A DNA stretch of 64,000 nucleotides from Microbispora triticiradicis (GTDB taxonomy: Bacteria; Actinomycetota; Actinomycetes; Streptosporangiales; Streptosporangiaceae), in assembly GCA_003260025.2 (NCBI GenBank), contig QFZU02000160.1, positions 1 to 64,000 on the forward strand, written 5' to 3'. The position numbers and the translations under genes were made by a program. Below the pieces are notes generated by a model, which made no database searches, was not told the origin of the DNA, and saw nothing but the letters and a program-made list of their open reading frames with translations. Of the stretch, positions 17,037 to 26,936 are shown piece after piece; position 1 is the first letter of the stretch, and the number at the start of each line of letters is the position of its first letter.

Positions 17037-17207
17037 CGGCGCCGCCGCGCCCGGCGGCCGGGATCTGAACGCCCCGCACGGACACCGTCTGTGCGGGGCG
17101 TCGGCATGCCCGAGACGGTACGCTCGACAGGTTCGGCGGGAAGCACCGTCCCCGCCCCCTGTCTTCCTGACTGTCTCCCTGATGCTGACAACGAGGAGAA
17201 TGGCCCC

Positions 17208-18194
17208 GTGCGCATCGCCGTCACCGGCTCCATCGCCACCGACAACCTGATGACGTTCCCCGGCCGCTTCGGCGACCAGCTGATCGCCGAGCAGCTCGAC
17301 CGGGTGTCCCTGTCGTTCCTCGTGGACGACCTGCAGATCCGCCGCGGCGGCTGCGCGGGCAACATCGCCTTCGGGATGGGCTGCCTGGGGCTCACCCCCA
17401 TCCTCGTCGGCGCGGTCGGCACCGACTTCGCCGACTACCGCTCCTGGCTGGAGCGGCACGGCGTCGACTGCGACTCGCTCCACGTCTCCGAGCTGCGCCA
17501 CACCGCGCGCTTCCTGTGCACCACGGACGAGGACCACAACCAGATCGCGTCGTTCTACACCGGCGCCATGGCGGAAGCCCGGGAGATCGAGCTGGGACCG
17601 ATCGCCGAGCGTGTGGGCGGGCTCGACCTGGTCCTCATCAGCCCCAACGACCCGGAGGCGATGCTGCGGCACACCGACGAGGCGCGCACCCGCGGCATCC
17701 CGTTCGCGGCGGACGTGTCGCAGCAGCTCGCCCGGATGCCCGGCGAGGAGATCCGCAGGCTCGTCGACGGCGCGGCCTACCTGTTCAGCAACGACTACGA
17801 GCTCGGGCTCATCGCCCAGAAGACCGGCTGGTCGGACGAGGAGATCCTCGACCGGGTCGGCGTACGGGTGACCACCCTCGGCCCCAAGGGCGCCAGGATC
17901 GACCGCAAGGGCGAGCCCTCGATCCACGTCCCGCCGGCTCCCGAGCTCGGCAAGGCCGACCCCACCGGGGTGGGCGACGCCTTCCGCGCCGGGTTCCTCG
18001 CGGGCCTCGCCTGGGGGCTGTCGCTCGAACGCTGCGGCCAGATCGGCAACCTCATCGCCACCCACGTGCTGGAGCGGGTCGGCGGCCAGGAGTACGAGCT
18101 GCGCCAGGGCGTCTTCGTCGAGCGCTTCGCCTCGGCGTACGGCCAGGAGGCCGCCGACGAGGTGGCCGCCCACGCCCGCTGCCACTACGCCTGA
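17208..18194 (+). CDS. PfkB-family carbohydrate/nucleoside kinase
   Basis: A 328-residue ribokinase-fold kinase. The family signatures are an N-terminal GGCAGNIAFGMGCLG (substrate-binding Gly-Gly) and C-terminal DPTGVGDAFRAGF (anion hole and catalytic Asp). The overall look (FPGRFGDQLI, RHTARFLCTTDEDHNQIASF) is close to adenosine-kinase-like actinobacterial members, but the substrate is not provable from sequence. GTG 17208 is preceded by GAGGAG; the longer reading with an ATG at 17106 lacks homologous sequence. It lies between erpA and the cysteine desulfurase/cta region. Confidence 0.88.
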   Translation: MRIAVTGSIATDNLMTFPGRFGDQLIAEQLDRVSLSFLVDDLQIRRGGCAGNIAFGMGCLGLTPILVGAVGTDFADYRSWLERHGVDCDSLHVSELRHTARFLCTTDEDHNQIASFYTGAMAEAREIELGPIAERVGGLDLVLISPNDPEAMLRHTDEARTRGIPFAADVSQQLARMPGEEIRRLVDGAAYLFSNDYELGLIAQKTGWSDEEILDRVGVRVTTLGPKGARIDRKGEPSIHVPPAPELGKADPTGVGDAFRAGFLAGLAWGLSLERCGQIGNLIATHVLERVGGQEYELRQGVFVERFASAYGQEAADEVAAHARCHYA

Positions 18195-18264
18195 CGCTCC
18201 GCCTCTCCACACCGTCGTGACCCGTGGTTCGCCCCGGCAGTGCCCGCGGCGGACCACGAGGTCG

Positions 18265-18567
18265 CTAGTAGTTGCGGCGGACGTGGATGGACCAGCCGCC
18301 CTGGGGGAGTTCGTGGCTGGCCACGTGCTCGTGTGACTTCAGCCGGCACCAGGCCGGTACGTCGGTGAAGGCGGCGGGGTCGTCGGCCAGGACGGCCACC
18401 ACGGCGCCCATGGGCACCTGGTTGATCCGCTCGGCGAGCATGATGATCGGGATCGGGCACTTGCGGCCCAGCGCGTCGACCGTCAGCGCGGGGACCTCCG
18501 CGGGCCGGGGCGGTGCCTCCGGCTCCTCTGCCCGGGTGTCCCGGCCGTCCGGCCGTCTGCGCCACAT
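18265..18567 (-). CDS. TusA-family sulfurtransferase
   Basis: A 100-residue protein. After a charged N-terminal tail of about 27 residues comes the TusA core VDALGRKCPIPIIMLAERI, with the sulfur-carrying Cys in KCPIP, then VLADDPAAFTDVPAWC and SHELPQGGWSIHV. TusA proteins accept persulfide from cysteine desulfurases and relay it to tRNA thiolation or cofactor synthesis. The start overlaps the desulfurase stop (ATGA), strongly linking the two proteins. Confidence 0.88.
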   Translation of the reverse strand: MWRRRPDGRDTRAEEPEAPPRPAEVPALTVDALGRKCPIPIIMLAERINQVPMGAVVAVLADDPAAFTDVPAWCRLKSHEHVASHELPQGGWSIHVRRNY

Positions 18568-19700
18568 CACCGCACCCCCAAGCTCGACCGGATCCGCCGC
18601 ACTATCCCCGGCAGCACCGCGAGGAACCGATCGACGTCGTCCTCGGACACGCCACGGGGCAGCGATACCCGGACATTCCCATGTGTAAGCACGCCCATCG
18701 CTTCGAGGACGTGCGATGGACGAAGCGTACTCGCCGTGCAGGAACTTCCTGACGAGACGGCGAAACCGGCCTTGTCGAGCTCGGTCAGCAGCGCCTCGCC
18801 CTCGACGTACAGGCAGGAGAAGGTCACGATGTGCGGCAGGCGCAGGTCCGGGTCGCCGACGACCTCGACGTCGGGCACCAGCCGGGGCACCTCGGCGCGG
18901 ATCCGGCCGGTCAGGGCCGCCAGCCGCCGCCCCTCGGCCTCCGCCTCCGCCGACCTCGCGCGCAGCGCCGCCGCGGCGGCCACGATCGCGGGCACGTTCT
19001 CGAACCCCGGCACGCGCCGCCGCTCCCGTTCGTCCTCGGGCAGCGGCGAACGCCAGCGGACGCCCTTGCGGACCGCCAGCACGCCCACCCCCGCCGGGCC
19101 GCCCCACTTGTGGGCGCTCGCGGTCAGCACCGACCAGCCTCCGGGGACCGGCAGACGGCCCGCCGACTGGGCGGCGTCGACCAGCAGCGGCACACCGGCC
19201 TCCCGGGACGCTTCCGCCGCGTCCTCGACCGGCTGGAGGGTCCCGACCTCGTGGTTGGCCGTCTGCAGGCACGCGAGGGCGGTTCCGGGGCGCGCGACGG
19301 CAGCGGCGAACGCCTCCGCGTCCACCCGGCCGGTACGGCCGACGCCCACGATCTCCACCTCGCCGCCGTCGCGCTCGTGGACCTCCCCGGCGTGCAGGAC
19401 GCTGGAGTGCTCGACCGCGCTCGCCACCAGGCGGCGTCCGGCCCGGCGGCGGCCGGCCAGCGTGCCGAGGACCCCGAGGTGGACGGCCTGCGTCCCGGAG
19501 GAGGTGAACGACACCTCGTCGGCGCGGGCGCCGATCAGTTCGGCTACCTCTGCCCGCGCGCGCTCGAGTAACATCTGGGCGCGGCGCGCCGTGCCGTACA
19601 GGCGGGCGGGATCGGCCCATCCCGCGTCGATCGCCGCCAGCAGAGCGTCACGGGCCGCGGGATGGAGAGGTTCGGTCGACGCCGCGTCGAGGTAGGCCAC
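18567..19700 (-). CDS. Cysteine desulfurase (NifS/IscS-like, class V aminotransferase)
   Basis: 377 residues. PLP-binding Lys lies in TASAHKWGGPAGVGVL, the catalytic Cys in AVSSGSSCTAST, and the ligand His in SAVEHSSVL and ANHEVGT. It extracts sulfur from cysteine as enzyme persulfide. The coupled TusA gene suggests relay to a dedicated acceptor. The GTG start has no Shine-Dalgarno but a TAATGT sequence 7-8 nt upstream, so a leaderless mRNA is likely. Divergent from ctaC. Confidence 0.93.
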   Translation of the reverse strand: MAYLDAASTEPLHPAARDALLAAIDAGWADPARLYGTARRAQMLLERARAEVAELIGARADEVSFTSSGTQAVHLGVLGTLAGRRRAGRRLVASAVEHSSVLHAGEVHERDGGEVEIVGVGRTGRVDAEAFAAAVARPGTALACLQTANHEVGTLQPVEDAAEASREAGVPLLVDAAQSAGRLPVPGGWSVLTASAHKWGGPAGVGVLAVRKGVRWRSPLPEDERERRRVPGFENVPAIVAAAAALRARSAEAEAEGRRLAALTGRIRAEVPRLVPDVEVVGDPDLRLPHIVTFSCLYVEGEALLTELDKAGFAVSSGSSCTASTLRPSHVLEAMGVLTHGNVRVSLPRGVSEDDVDRFLAVLPGIVRRIRSSLGVR

Positions 19701-19708
19701 AGTTAGGA

Positions 19709-19716
19709 CATTAACG
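19709..19716 (-). promoter_or_regulatory. Candidate -10 for a leaderless cysteine desulfurase mRNA
   Basis: TTAATGTC on the minus strand is followed after about 7 nt by the GTG start, with no ribosome binding site. The spacing fits initiation at the start codon. Confidence 0.35.
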
Positions 19717-19888
19717 GGGGCTGCTCAGAGGGGCGGCGCCGGTCCGCGCTAATGTGTCCCCCAGCGTGAACTCAACCAAGTAAAGGGCAGACCGGCGGAA
19801 ACACCACAGCCGGTCGCACCTTTGGGTCAAATTGGAAAACCCGCCCAAGGGAGGAACTCTTGGGCTTCATCTGTGGGGTAGGCGATCC

Positions 19889-20719
19889 GTGAGTCCGACC
19901 CGCCGTACGACACGGCGACCGTGGGCACGCCGCCGGTTGCCCGGAGCCGCCGCCCTGGCGCTGCTGGTGGCGTCCGGGACGGCGTGTAGCAGCCAGGCGA
20001 TCGATCAGTGGTCTCGTGGGGGCATGCCGGAAGGCGCCACCAAGCAGGCCGGCATCGTCCAGACGCTCTGGAACGGGAGCTGGATCGCGGCTCTCGCCAC
20101 CGGCGTGGTCGTCTGGGGCCTGATCCTGTGGGCGTGCGTGTTCCACCGCAAGAAGAAGAACAGCCCCGACGAGCTGCCTCCGCAGGTGCGTTACAACCTG
20201 CCGATCGAGATCCTCTACACGGTGGTCCCGGTCATCATGGTGGCGGTCTTCTTCTACTTCACGGCCCGTGACGAGACCGAGATCACGCGGATCACCAAGG
20301 CCGCCCCGGTCAAGGTGGCCGTCGAGGGCTACCAGTGGAGCTGGCGCTTCACGACCGACTACCAGGGCCAGAAGGCCGTGGTCGCGGGCGTGCCGGTGGA
20401 CCTGAGCAAGCAGAGCGTCGAGAACCCCCAGGGTCCGCAGCTCGTGCTGCCGGTCAACACCCAGGTGCAGTTCGACCTGCACTCGCCCGACGTCATCCAC
20501 TCGTTCTGGGTGCCGGCGTTCCTGTTCAAGCAGGACGTCTTCCCCGGAAACGTGGAGAACCACTTCCAGATCACGACGCTCGACAAGCCGGGCGTCTTCG
20601 TCGGCCGATGCGCCGAGCTCTGCGGCACCGACCACAGCAAGATGCTGTTCTCCGTGAAGCTCGTCCCCCAGGCCGAGTTCGACCAGTACATCAAGAGCCA
20701 GGCGGGGAGTGCGCAGTGA
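19889..20719 (+). CDS. ctaC: Cytochrome c oxidase subunit II
   Basis: 276 residues. A basic N-terminus leads to a signal/lipoprotein-like helix ending ASGTAC, two membrane helices ([19 protein letters not shown] and [17 protein letters not shown]), then a periplasmic cupredoxin with the CuA site [13 protein letters not shown] (Cys, Cys, His, Met) and an upstream HSFWVPAF His. It receives electrons from the bcc complex for the aa3 oxidase. GTG 19889 gives a normal N-terminus; a TTG at 19832 lacks a ribosome binding site. Overlaps ctaD (GTGA). Confidence 0.94.
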   Translation: MSPTRRTTRRPWARRRLPGAAALALLVASGTACSSQAIDQWSRGGMPEGATKQAGIVQTLWNGSWIAALATGVVVWGLILWACVFHRKKKNSPDELPPQVRYNLPIEILYTVVPVIMVAVFFYFTARDETEITRITKAAPVKVAVEGYQWSWRFTTDYQGQKAVVAGVPVDLSKQSVENPQGPQLVLPVNTQVQFDLHSPDVIHSFWVPAFLFKQDVFPGNVENHFQITTLDKPGVFVGRCAELCGTDHSKMLFSVKLVPQAEFDQYIKSQAGSAQ

Positions 20720-22380
20720 CCGCCATCCAGGAACCGGCCGGCGTCGCCGCGCGGCCGAACACCAAGGGCACGGTCATCGCCAAGTGGCTGTCCTCGACCG
20801 ACCACAAGGTGATCGGGCACCTCTACCTGATCACGTCGTTCGTGTTCTTCCTCATCGGCGGCGTCATGGCGCTGGTGATGCGGGCCGAGCTCGCCCAGCC
20901 CGGGCTGCAGTTCGTGTCGTCGGAGCAGTTCAACCAGCTCTTCACGATGCACGGCACGATCATGCTGCTGATGTTCGCGACGCCGCTGTTCGCGGGCTTC
21001 GCCAACGAGCTGATGCCGCTGCAGATCGGCGCCCCCGACGTGGCGTTCCCGCGGCTCAACATGGTGAGCTACTGGCTCTACCTCTTCGGCAGCACCATCG
21101 CCGTCCTCGGCTTCTTCACCCCGGGCGGGTCCGCCTCCTTCGGCTGGACGGCGTACGCGCCGCTGTCGAACGCGGTGACCTCGCCGGGCCTCGGCAGCGA
21201 CCTGTGGGTGATGGGCCTGGCGATGTCCGGCCTCGGCACGATCCTCGGCGCGGTGAACTTCATCACCACGATCCTCACCATGCGGGCCCCCGGCATGACG
21301 ATGTTCCGGATGCCGATCTTCACCTGGAACATCCTGCTGACCAGCATCCTGGTGCTGCTGGCCTTCCCGGTGCTGGCGGCGGCGCTGCTCGCCCTGGAGG
21401 CCGACCGCAAGCTCGGCGCGCACATCTTCGACTCGCCCACCGGCGGGGCGATGCTGTGGCAGCACCTGTTCTGGTTCTTCGGCCACCCCGAGGTCTACAT
21501 CATCGCGCTGCCGTTCTTCGGCATCATCACGGAGATCCTTCCGGTCTTCAGCCGTAAGCCGATCTTCGGGTACATCGGCCTGGTCGGCGCGACCATCGCC
21601 ATCGCGGGCCTGTCGGTCACGGTGTGGGCGCACCACATGTTCGTCACCGGCCAGGTGCTGCTGCCGTTCTTCTCGTTCATGACGTTCCTCATCGCCGTGC
21701 CGACCGGGGTGAAGTTCTTCAACTGGATCGGCACGATGTGGCGGGGACACCTGTCGTTCGAGTCGCCGATGCTGTTCGCCGTCGGCTTCCTGGTGACCTT
21801 CCTGTTCGGTGGCCTGACCGGCGTCATCCTGGCCTCGCCGCCGCTCGACTTCCACATCAGCGACACCTACTTCGTCGTCGCCCACTTCCACTACGTGGTC
21901 TTCGGCACCGTGGTGTTCGCGATGTTCGCGGGCTTCTACTTCTGGTGGCCCAAGTTCACCGGCAAGATGCTCAACGACAAGCTCGGCAAGGTCCACTTCT
22001 GGATGCTGTTCTTCGGCTTCCACCTGACCTTCCTGGTGCAGCACTGGCTGGGCGTCATCGGCTTCCCGCGGCGGTACGCCGACTACTCCCCGGTCGACGG
22101 CTTCACCGACCTCAACATGATCTCCTCGGCCGGCGCGCTCCTGCTGGGCGCGTCCACGCTGCCGTTCTTCTACAACGTGTGGCGGACCTGGCGCTTCGCG
22201 CCCAAGGTCACCGTGGACGACCCCTGGGGCTTCGGCGGCTCGCTCGAATGGGCGACCTCCTGCCCGCCGCCGCGGCACAACTTCCTGTCGCTGCCGCGGA
22301 TCAGGTCCGAGCGCCCGGCGTTCGACCTCAAGTACCCGCACATCACGGCCAAGCCCGAGCTCGTGGAGGAGGCCCGATGA
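20716..22380 (+). CDS. ctaD: Cytochrome c oxidase subunit I (aa3)
   Basis: 554 residues, 12 membrane helices. It holds heme a and the heme a3-CuB centre where O2 is reduced and protons are pumped. Ligand regions are visible: an early His in [10 protein letters not shown], the CuB segment [12 protein letters not shown], the HH pair in WAHHMFVTG, and HFHYVVFG for heme a/a3. The GTG start overlaps the ctaC stop; the stop overlaps ctaF. The C-terminal tail [14 protein letters not shown] is typical of actinobacteria. Confidence 0.97.
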   Translation: MTAIQEPAGVAARPNTKGTVIAKWLSSTDHKVIGHLYLITSFVFFLIGGVMALVMRAELAQPGLQFVSSEQFNQLFTMHGTIMLLMFATPLFAGFANELMPLQIGAPDVAFPRLNMVSYWLYLFGSTIAVLGFFTPGGSASFGWTAYAPLSNAVTSPGLGSDLWVMGLAMSGLGTILGAVNFITTILTMRAPGMTMFRMPIFTWNILLTSILVLLAFPVLAAALLALEADRKLGAHIFDSPTGGAMLWQHLFWFFGHPEVYIIALPFFGIITEILPVFSRKPIFGYIGLVGATIAIAGLSVTVWAHHMFVTGQVLLPFFSFMTFLIAVPTGVKFFNWIGTMWRGHLSFESPMLFAVGFLVTFLFGGLTGVILASPPLDFHISDTYFVVAHFHYVVFGTVVFAMFAGFYFWWPKFTGKMLNDKLGKVHFWMLFFGFHLTFLVQHWLGVIGFPRRYADYSPVDGFTDLNMISSAGALLLGASTLPFFYNVWRTWRFAPKVTVDDPWGFGGSLEWATSCPPPRHNFLSLPRIRSERPAFDLKYPHITAKPELVEEAR

Positions 22381-22772
22381 AGATCCAGGGCTGGATGTTC
22401 CTGCTCTGCGGCGTCTTCTTCGCCGCGGCCGACGTGGTCTACTGGTTCTGGTCCAAGGAGCCGACCGGTACGACCGCCATGGCGATCTCCGTCGGCCTGG
22501 CCCTGATGATCGGCTACTACCTGCTGTTCACGGCGCGGCGCATCGGCGACCAGCCCGAGGACAACAAGGAGGCCGAGATCAGCGACGGCGCGGGCGAGAT
22601 CGGCTTCTACAGCCCGCACAGCTGGTGGCCGCTGTTCGTCTGCCTGTCGGCCGCGCTCACGTTCTTCGGCTTCGCCGTCGGGATGTGGCTGTTCTTCCTC
22701 GGCGTGTTCTGCACGCTCATGAGCATGATCGGGTTCGTCTTCCAGTACTACCGGGGCAACTTCTCGCACTGA
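22377..22772 (+). CDS. ctaF: Cytochrome c oxidase subunit IV, actinobacterial type
   Basis: A 131-residue protein with four membrane helices in two pairs (about 5-25, 35-52, 80-100, 103-122), separated by a charged loop ([24 protein letters not shown]). It matches the small subunit of the actinobacterial aa3 oxidase. ATGA overlap with ctaD. It is followed by 163 bp before the L,D-transpeptidase. Confidence 0.92.
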   Translation: MKIQGWMFLLCGVFFAAADVVYWFWSKEPTGTTAMAISVGLALMIGYYLLFTARRIGDQPEDNKEAEISDGAGEIGFYSPHSWWPLFVCLSAALTFFGFAVGMWLFFLGVFCTLMSMIGFVFQYYRGNFSH

Positions 22773-22935
22773 GCCCCTGACCCGGCGGCGGCCGGTCGGC
22801 GATCTCGCCGGCCGGCCGTTCGCGTTCCTCCCGGTCTCCGTGCCGGTGGTTCTTTGCCGACCTTCGGTACGGTGCCTGCCCGCTCGGGACGCGGCCCGGG
22901 AATAACTCCCGGAAAGCGACCTGAGGGAGACGGAC

Positions 22936-24105
22936 GTGCGTGCTCGTGCGGGGGCGCTGGCCCTTCTCGTGGTGGTGGCCGGGTGTTCCCTCTCCGAGAG
23001 AGGGGGCGAGGAGCGCCGGTCAGGAACGCCGATCAGCGTCACCCCGCTGGACGGCTCCGGGGAGCTGCCGCCGGAACTGCCCATCCTCGTCGGCGCAGCG
23101 GGCGGCACCCTCACCCACGTGGTCGTACAGGCCGCTGGGCGGCCCGTGGAGGGCGTGTTCAGCGCCGACAGGTCCCAGTGGCGCAGCGCCCGTCCCATGA
23201 CCCCTGGCACGTCCTACAGCGTCGAGGCGACGGCCACCGGACCGGACGGCCCGGGGAGCAGGACCGTCCGCTTCTCCACCAAGCCGGCGGCCAAGACGTT
23301 CGCCGTCACCACCCTGGTGCCGAACAAGGAGGACACCGGCCTCACGGTCGGCGTCGGAATGCCGATCATCCTGACCTTCGACAAGCCCGTCACCGACCGC
23401 GTGTCGGTGGAGCGCAACCTCTTCGTGCAGGCGTCCAAGCCCGTCGACGGCGCGTGGCACTGGCTGGACGCCAAGAACGTCGTCTTCCGCCCCCGGCACT
23501 ACTGGCCGCCGTACACGAAGGTCCGGGTGACCGCCCGTCTCGCCGGGATCAGGGGCGGCGACGGCATGTACGGCAAGCAGGACTACACGCGCGACTTCAA
23601 GATCGGCCGGTCGCAGATCAGCGTGGCCGACACGCAGACACACCATATGAAGATCGAGCTGGACGGCAGGCAGATCAAGGACATGCCGATCAGCGCGGGC
23701 AGCGGCGACGTCTTCCGCCACCACACCACCAGCGGCATCCACGTGGCGATGTCCAGGGAGGACGTCACGGTCATGACCTCCCCGGACGCCGGTCCCGGCC
23801 AGGCCGGTTACTACGAGACGACCGTGTACAACAGCGTCCGGATCTCCAACACCGGCGAGTACGTCCACGGCGCTCCCTGGTCCGTCGGCGACCAGGGCAA
23901 CTCCAACGTCAGCCACGGCTGCGTGAACGTCAGCCCGGAGAACGCCAAGTGGTTCAAGAACAACACCCTGGTCGGCGACCCCATCGTGGTGACCGGGACT
24001 CCGCGCAGGCTGGACGCGGACAACGGGTGGAGCTACTGGCAGGACGACTGGCCGGCGTGGCTCAAGCGCAGCCGCCTGCGCGCCGCCCTCTCCGACCCGC
24101 TCTGA
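22936..24105 (+). CDS. L,D-transpeptidase lipoprotein with Ig-like domains
   Basis: 389 residues. The N-terminus is a lipoprotein signal with lipobox VVAGC (Cys17). Two Ig-like domains (about 35-250, including LTFDKPVTDRVSVERNLFV) precede the YkuD catalytic domain, where HGAPWS and the active-site SHGCVNVSPENAKWF (Cys) are clear. These enzymes make 3-3 peptidoglycan crosslinks and resist most penicillins. A C-terminal WSYWQDDWPAWL tail is typical of actinobacterial LdtB-like proteins. AGGGAG lies about 9 nt before the GTG. It lies in the divide between ctaCDF and the convergent qcr operon. Confidence 0.93.
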   Translation: MRARAGALALLVVVAGCSLSERGGEERRSGTPISVTPLDGSGELPPELPILVGAAGGTLTHVVVQAAGRPVEGVFSADRSQWRSARPMTPGTSYSVEATATGPDGPGSRTVRFSTKPAAKTFAVTTLVPNKEDTGLTVGVGMPIILTFDKPVTDRVSVERNLFVQASKPVDGAWHWLDAKNVVFRPRHYWPPYTKVRVTARLAGIRGGDGMYGKQDYTRDFKIGRSQISVADTQTHHMKIELDGRQIKDMPISAGSGDVFRHHTTSGIHVAMSREDVTVMTSPDAGPGQAGYYETTVYNSVRISNTGEYVHGAPWSVGDQGNSNVSHGCVNVSPENAKWFKNNTLVGDPIVVTGTPRRLDADNGWSYWQDDWPAWLKRSRLRAALSDPL

Positions 24106-24150
24106 GCGAAGCGGGAAACCCCGAGCGAGCCGACGGGCGAAGCGGGAAAC
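24106..24150. repeat. Duplicated 14-mer after the L,D-transpeptidase gene
   Basis: GCGAAGCGGGAAAC occurs at 24106-24119 and 24137-24150. The second copy runs into the terminator stem. A short local duplication with no clear function. Confidence 0.7.
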
Positions 24151-24197
24151 ACAGCGGCCCGGCGGGGGGAGTGGTTCCCCCTGCCGGGCCGCTGTGT
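24149..24197. terminator. Bidirectional terminator between the L,D-transpeptidase gene and qcrB
   Basis: ACACAGCGGCCCGGC pairs with GCCGGGCCGCTGTGT, extended by GGGGGA/TCCCCC around a 5-nt loop with one mismatch. About 22 bp of stem between convergent genes. Confidence 0.92.
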
Positions 24198-24228
24198 GCC
24201 GGTCAGTTCGCGCCGGTCAGGTTGTGCG

Positions 24229-25860
24229 TCAGTGGAGCTCCTTGCGCTCGCCGGCGCCGACGGCGGCGGGCTCCTCCTCGTGGTGGCCGTTGTGGTGGCC
24301 GTCGGTCAGCGGGACGTGGTCGGTGCCGTACGCCTCGCTCATCCTGGTCCGGAGCCGGCCGATCGCGCTGCGGGCGCCCTTGGGCGGAATGCCGTCGCCG
24401 TCCGCCGAGCCCGTCAGGACCGGGATCTCCTTCTTGCCGCGGATGTGCTCGGCGATGTCCTCCGCCGGCGGCGTGTGGACCTCGATGTACTGGCCGTTCG
24501 GCATCCGCTTGATGACCCCGGACTCGACGCCGTGCGACAGCACCTCGGCGTCCTTGCGCTGGAGGCCGATGCAGGTCCGGTAGGTGATCCAGTACGCGAT
24601 CGCCGGGCCGATGAAGACGGCGAACCGTCCGAACCAGGTGGTCGTGTAGAGGTCGATGTGGAAGTTCGCCGAGATCTCGTCGTTGGCGCCGAGCAGCCAC
24701 AGGATTCCGTAGAACGTGATGGCCGAGATGCCGATCGAGGTGCGGTGCGGGTTGTTGCGCGGCCGGTCGCACACGTGGTGCTCGCGCCGGTCGCCCGTGA
24801 CCCACTGTTCCAGGAACGGATACAGCGCCAGGCCCGTCATGATGATGCCCATCGGCACCAGGGCCGGGATCAGCACGCTGAACGTCACGGTGTGGCCGAG
24901 GAAGTTGATCTCCCACGCCGGCATGAGACGGAGCGCGCCCTCCAGGAAGCCCATGTACCAGTCGGGCTGGGAGCCGGCCGAGATGTTCGCCGGGTTGTAC
25001 GGCCCGAACAGCCAGATCGGGTTGATCTGGGCGAACGTGCCGAGGAGGGCGATGACCCCGAACGTGAACAGGAAGAACGCGCCCGACTTGGCCATGAAAG
25101 CCGGGTAGAACGGCGCGCCCACCACGTTCTTCTCGGTCCGCGCCTTGCCCGGCATCTGCGTGTGCTTCTGCACCCACATCAGGATCATGTGGGCCGAGAT
25201 CAGCGCGAGCAGGATGCCCGGGATCAGCAGGATGTGGATCGTGTAGAACCGCGGGATGACGTCGTGGCCCGGGTACTCCCCGCCGAACAGGAAGAACGAG
25301 ATGTAGGTGCCGACGATCGGGATCGACTGCGCGACGCCCTGGGTGATCCGCAGACCCGCGCCGGAGAGCAGGTCGTCGGGGAGGGAGTAGCCGGTGAGGC
25401 CCTCCAGCAGCGCCAGGGTGAGCAGGCCGACGCCGATGAGCCAGTTGAGCTCACGCGGCTTGCGGTAGGCGCCGGTGAAGAAGATGCGCAGCGCGTGCGC
25501 CGTCATGCCGGCGACGAACAGCAGCGCCGCCCAGTGGTGCATCTGCCGGACCAGCAGGCCGCCGCGGACGTCGAAGCTGATGTGCAGGGACGAGGCGTAC
25601 GCCTCCGACATGCGGACGTCGTACAGCGGGGCGTAGTTCCCCAGGTAGTTGACCTCGCCCATGCTCGGCTTGAACCAGAACGTCAGGAACGTGCCGGTGA
25701 GCAGCAGGATGACGAACGAGTAGAGCGCGATCTCCCCCAGAAGGAACGACCAGTGGTCGGGGAAGACCTTGCGCAGGTTGCGCTTGAGGAAGTTCCCCGC
25801 GCCCAGCCGGTCGTCGAGGAACGTCGACGGGCCCGTGATGGCCTTCGGAGGAGCGTTCAT
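24229..25860 (-). CDS. qcrB: Cytochrome bc1 complex cytochrome b subunit
   Basis: About 543 residues. The b-type core has eight or so membrane helices with heme His residues in SLHISFDVRGGLLVRQMHHWAA and in the fourth helix (HAL, HIL regions), plus the quinol-site YPGHDV segment. A soluble C-terminal extension of about 120 residues (VIKRMPNGQYIEVHTPPAED) is characteristic of actinobacterial QcrB. It oxidises menaquinol in the bcc-aa3 supercomplex. ATG 25860 follows GAAGG by 4 nt and overlaps the qcrA stop; GTG 25863 is the alternative. Confidence 0.96.
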   Translation of the reverse strand: MNAPPKAITGPSTFLDDRLGAGNFLKRNLRKVFPDHWSFLLGEIALYSFVILLLTGTFLTFWFKPSMGEVNYLGNYAPLYDVRMSEAYASSLHISFDVRGGLLVRQMHHWAALLFVAGMTAHALRIFFTGAYRKPRELNWLIGVGLLTLALLEGLTGYSLPDDLLSGAGLRITQGVAQSIPIVGTYISFFLFGGEYPGHDVIPRFYTIHILLIPGILLALISAHMILMWVQKHTQMPGKARTEKNVVGAPFYPAFMAKSGAFFLFTFGVIALLGTFAQINPIWLFGPYNPANISAGSQPDWYMGFLEGALRLMPAWEINFLGHTVTFSVLIPALVPMGIIMTGLALYPFLEQWVTGDRREHHVCDRPRNNPHRTSIGISAITFYGILWLLGANDEISANFHIDLYTTTWFGRFAVFIGPAIAYWITYRTCIGLQRKDAEVLSHGVESGVIKRMPNGQYIEVHTPPAEDIAEHIRGKKEIPVLTGSADGDGIPPKGARSAIGRLRTRMSEAYGTDHVPLTDGHHNGHHEEEPAAVGAGERKELH

Positions 25861-26936
25861 CACGCCTTCTCTCTTACTTCAGCTTCGGCGTCGCCGCGCT
25901 CCCAGAAGCTGGGGCCGACGGGGACCTTGAAGTCGGACTTCGCGACGAGGTACCCCTCCTCGTCGATGCCGAGGGGCAGCTGCGGCAGCGGCCGGGCCGC
26001 GGGACCGAAGATGACCTTCGCGCCGTCGGCCGCGTCGAAGGTCGACTGGTGGCACGGGCAGAGGATGTGGTGCGTCGTCTGCTCGTACAGCGCGGCGGGG
26101 CAGCCCACGTGGGTGCAGATCTTGGAGTAGGCGACGATGCCGTCGACGGTCCAGTTCTTGTTCGTGCCGGACTTGATCTCCTCCGGGCGGAACTTGAGCA
26201 GGATCAGCGTCGCCTTGGCCAGCGCGTTCAGGTCCTCCTCGTAGCCCTCGGGGACCACGGAGAGGATGCCGCCGGGCGAGTTGAAGTCGGCGGCGCGGAT
26301 CGGCTGGCCGGTGCCCTCGACGACAAGCCGGCGCGGCTTGCCGTTCTTCATGGCCTCTCCCCAGACGGTGTGCCGCAGCGAGGTCCCCGGCAGCGGGCCG
26401 AGATCCTTCAGCAGCACCAGCGGGGCGAGGCCGAGCGGCGCCGCGGCCAGCAGCAGCGTGCGGCGCAGCAGCCGGTGCTTGACGAAGCCGCTCTCGTCCG
26501 CGCCCTGGAGGAAGGTCTCCTTGACGTACTCGCGCGTGTCCGAGTCGGAGGCCATCAGGTGGCGCTCCTGGACCAGGTTGTACTTCGGCATGATCTGCCG
26601 CACCCACACCGTGACGCCGGCGCCCAGCGAGAGCAGGGCCAGCGCCAGGGTGCCGCCGAGCGCGTAGTTCGACGTGGCCGTCTTGTCGATCGTGCCGACC
26701 TGGAAGATCACGTACGCGGCGATGAAGGCCGCGCCGGCCAGGAAGGTGATCAGGAAGAGGAACGCGACCATGCGCTCCGCCTTGCGGACCTTGACCGGGT
26801 CCTGCGGGATCACGCCTTCGACGCCCGCGGGCTCGTGGATCGGGTCGTGCTCCTCGATGGGCGCGTCGGCGGGCGGCGTGCCGATGACGCGCGTCGGCAC
26901 CCGGCCGCTCTCGGGATACTCGTTCTGCTCTGTCAT
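25860..26936 (-). CDS. qcrA: Rieske iron-sulfur subunit of the cytochrome bc1 complex
   Basis: 358 residues with three N-terminal membrane helices (actinobacterial type), then a Rieske domain. The 2Fe-2S ligands are in CTHVGCPAAL and CPCHQSTFD. It takes electrons from menaquinol to the diheme QcrC. The ATG at 26936 ([10 protein letters not shown]) overlaps the qcrC stop by 4 nt; the longer open frame is not used. Second-to-last gene of ctaE-qcrC-qcrA-qcrB. Confidence 0.96.
   Translation of the reverse strand: MTEQNEYPESGRVPTRVIGTPPADAPIEEHDPIHEPAGVEGVIPQDPVKVRKAERMVAFLFLITFLAGAAFIAAYVIFQVGTIDKTATSNYALGGTLALALLSLGAGVTVWVRQIMPKYNLVQERHLMASDSDTREYVKETFLQGADESGFVKHRLLRRTLLLAAAPLGLAPLVLLKDLGPLPGTSLRHTVWGEAMKNGKPRRLVVEGTGQPIRAADFNSPGGILSVVPEGYEEDLNALAKATLILLKFRPEEIKSGTNKNWTVDGIVAYSKICTHVGCPAALYEQTTHHILCPCHQSTFDAADGAKVIFGPAARPLPQLPLGIDEEGYLVAKSDFKVPVGPSFWERGDAEAEVREKA

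Noticed and set aside
13758..18257. A very long open frame (about 1,499 codons) on the minus strand
   Set aside because: It is antisense to htpX, pspAB, the isomerase-family gene, erpA and the PfkB kinase and runs through nadA in another frame; composition is Arg/Gly/Pro/Ala-rich as expected for a shadow frame in high-GC DNA.
20359..22341. 660-codon frame antisense to ctaC/ctaD
   Set aside because: Translation is a charged low-complexity string without a fold; ctaC/ctaD on the other strand are unambiguous.
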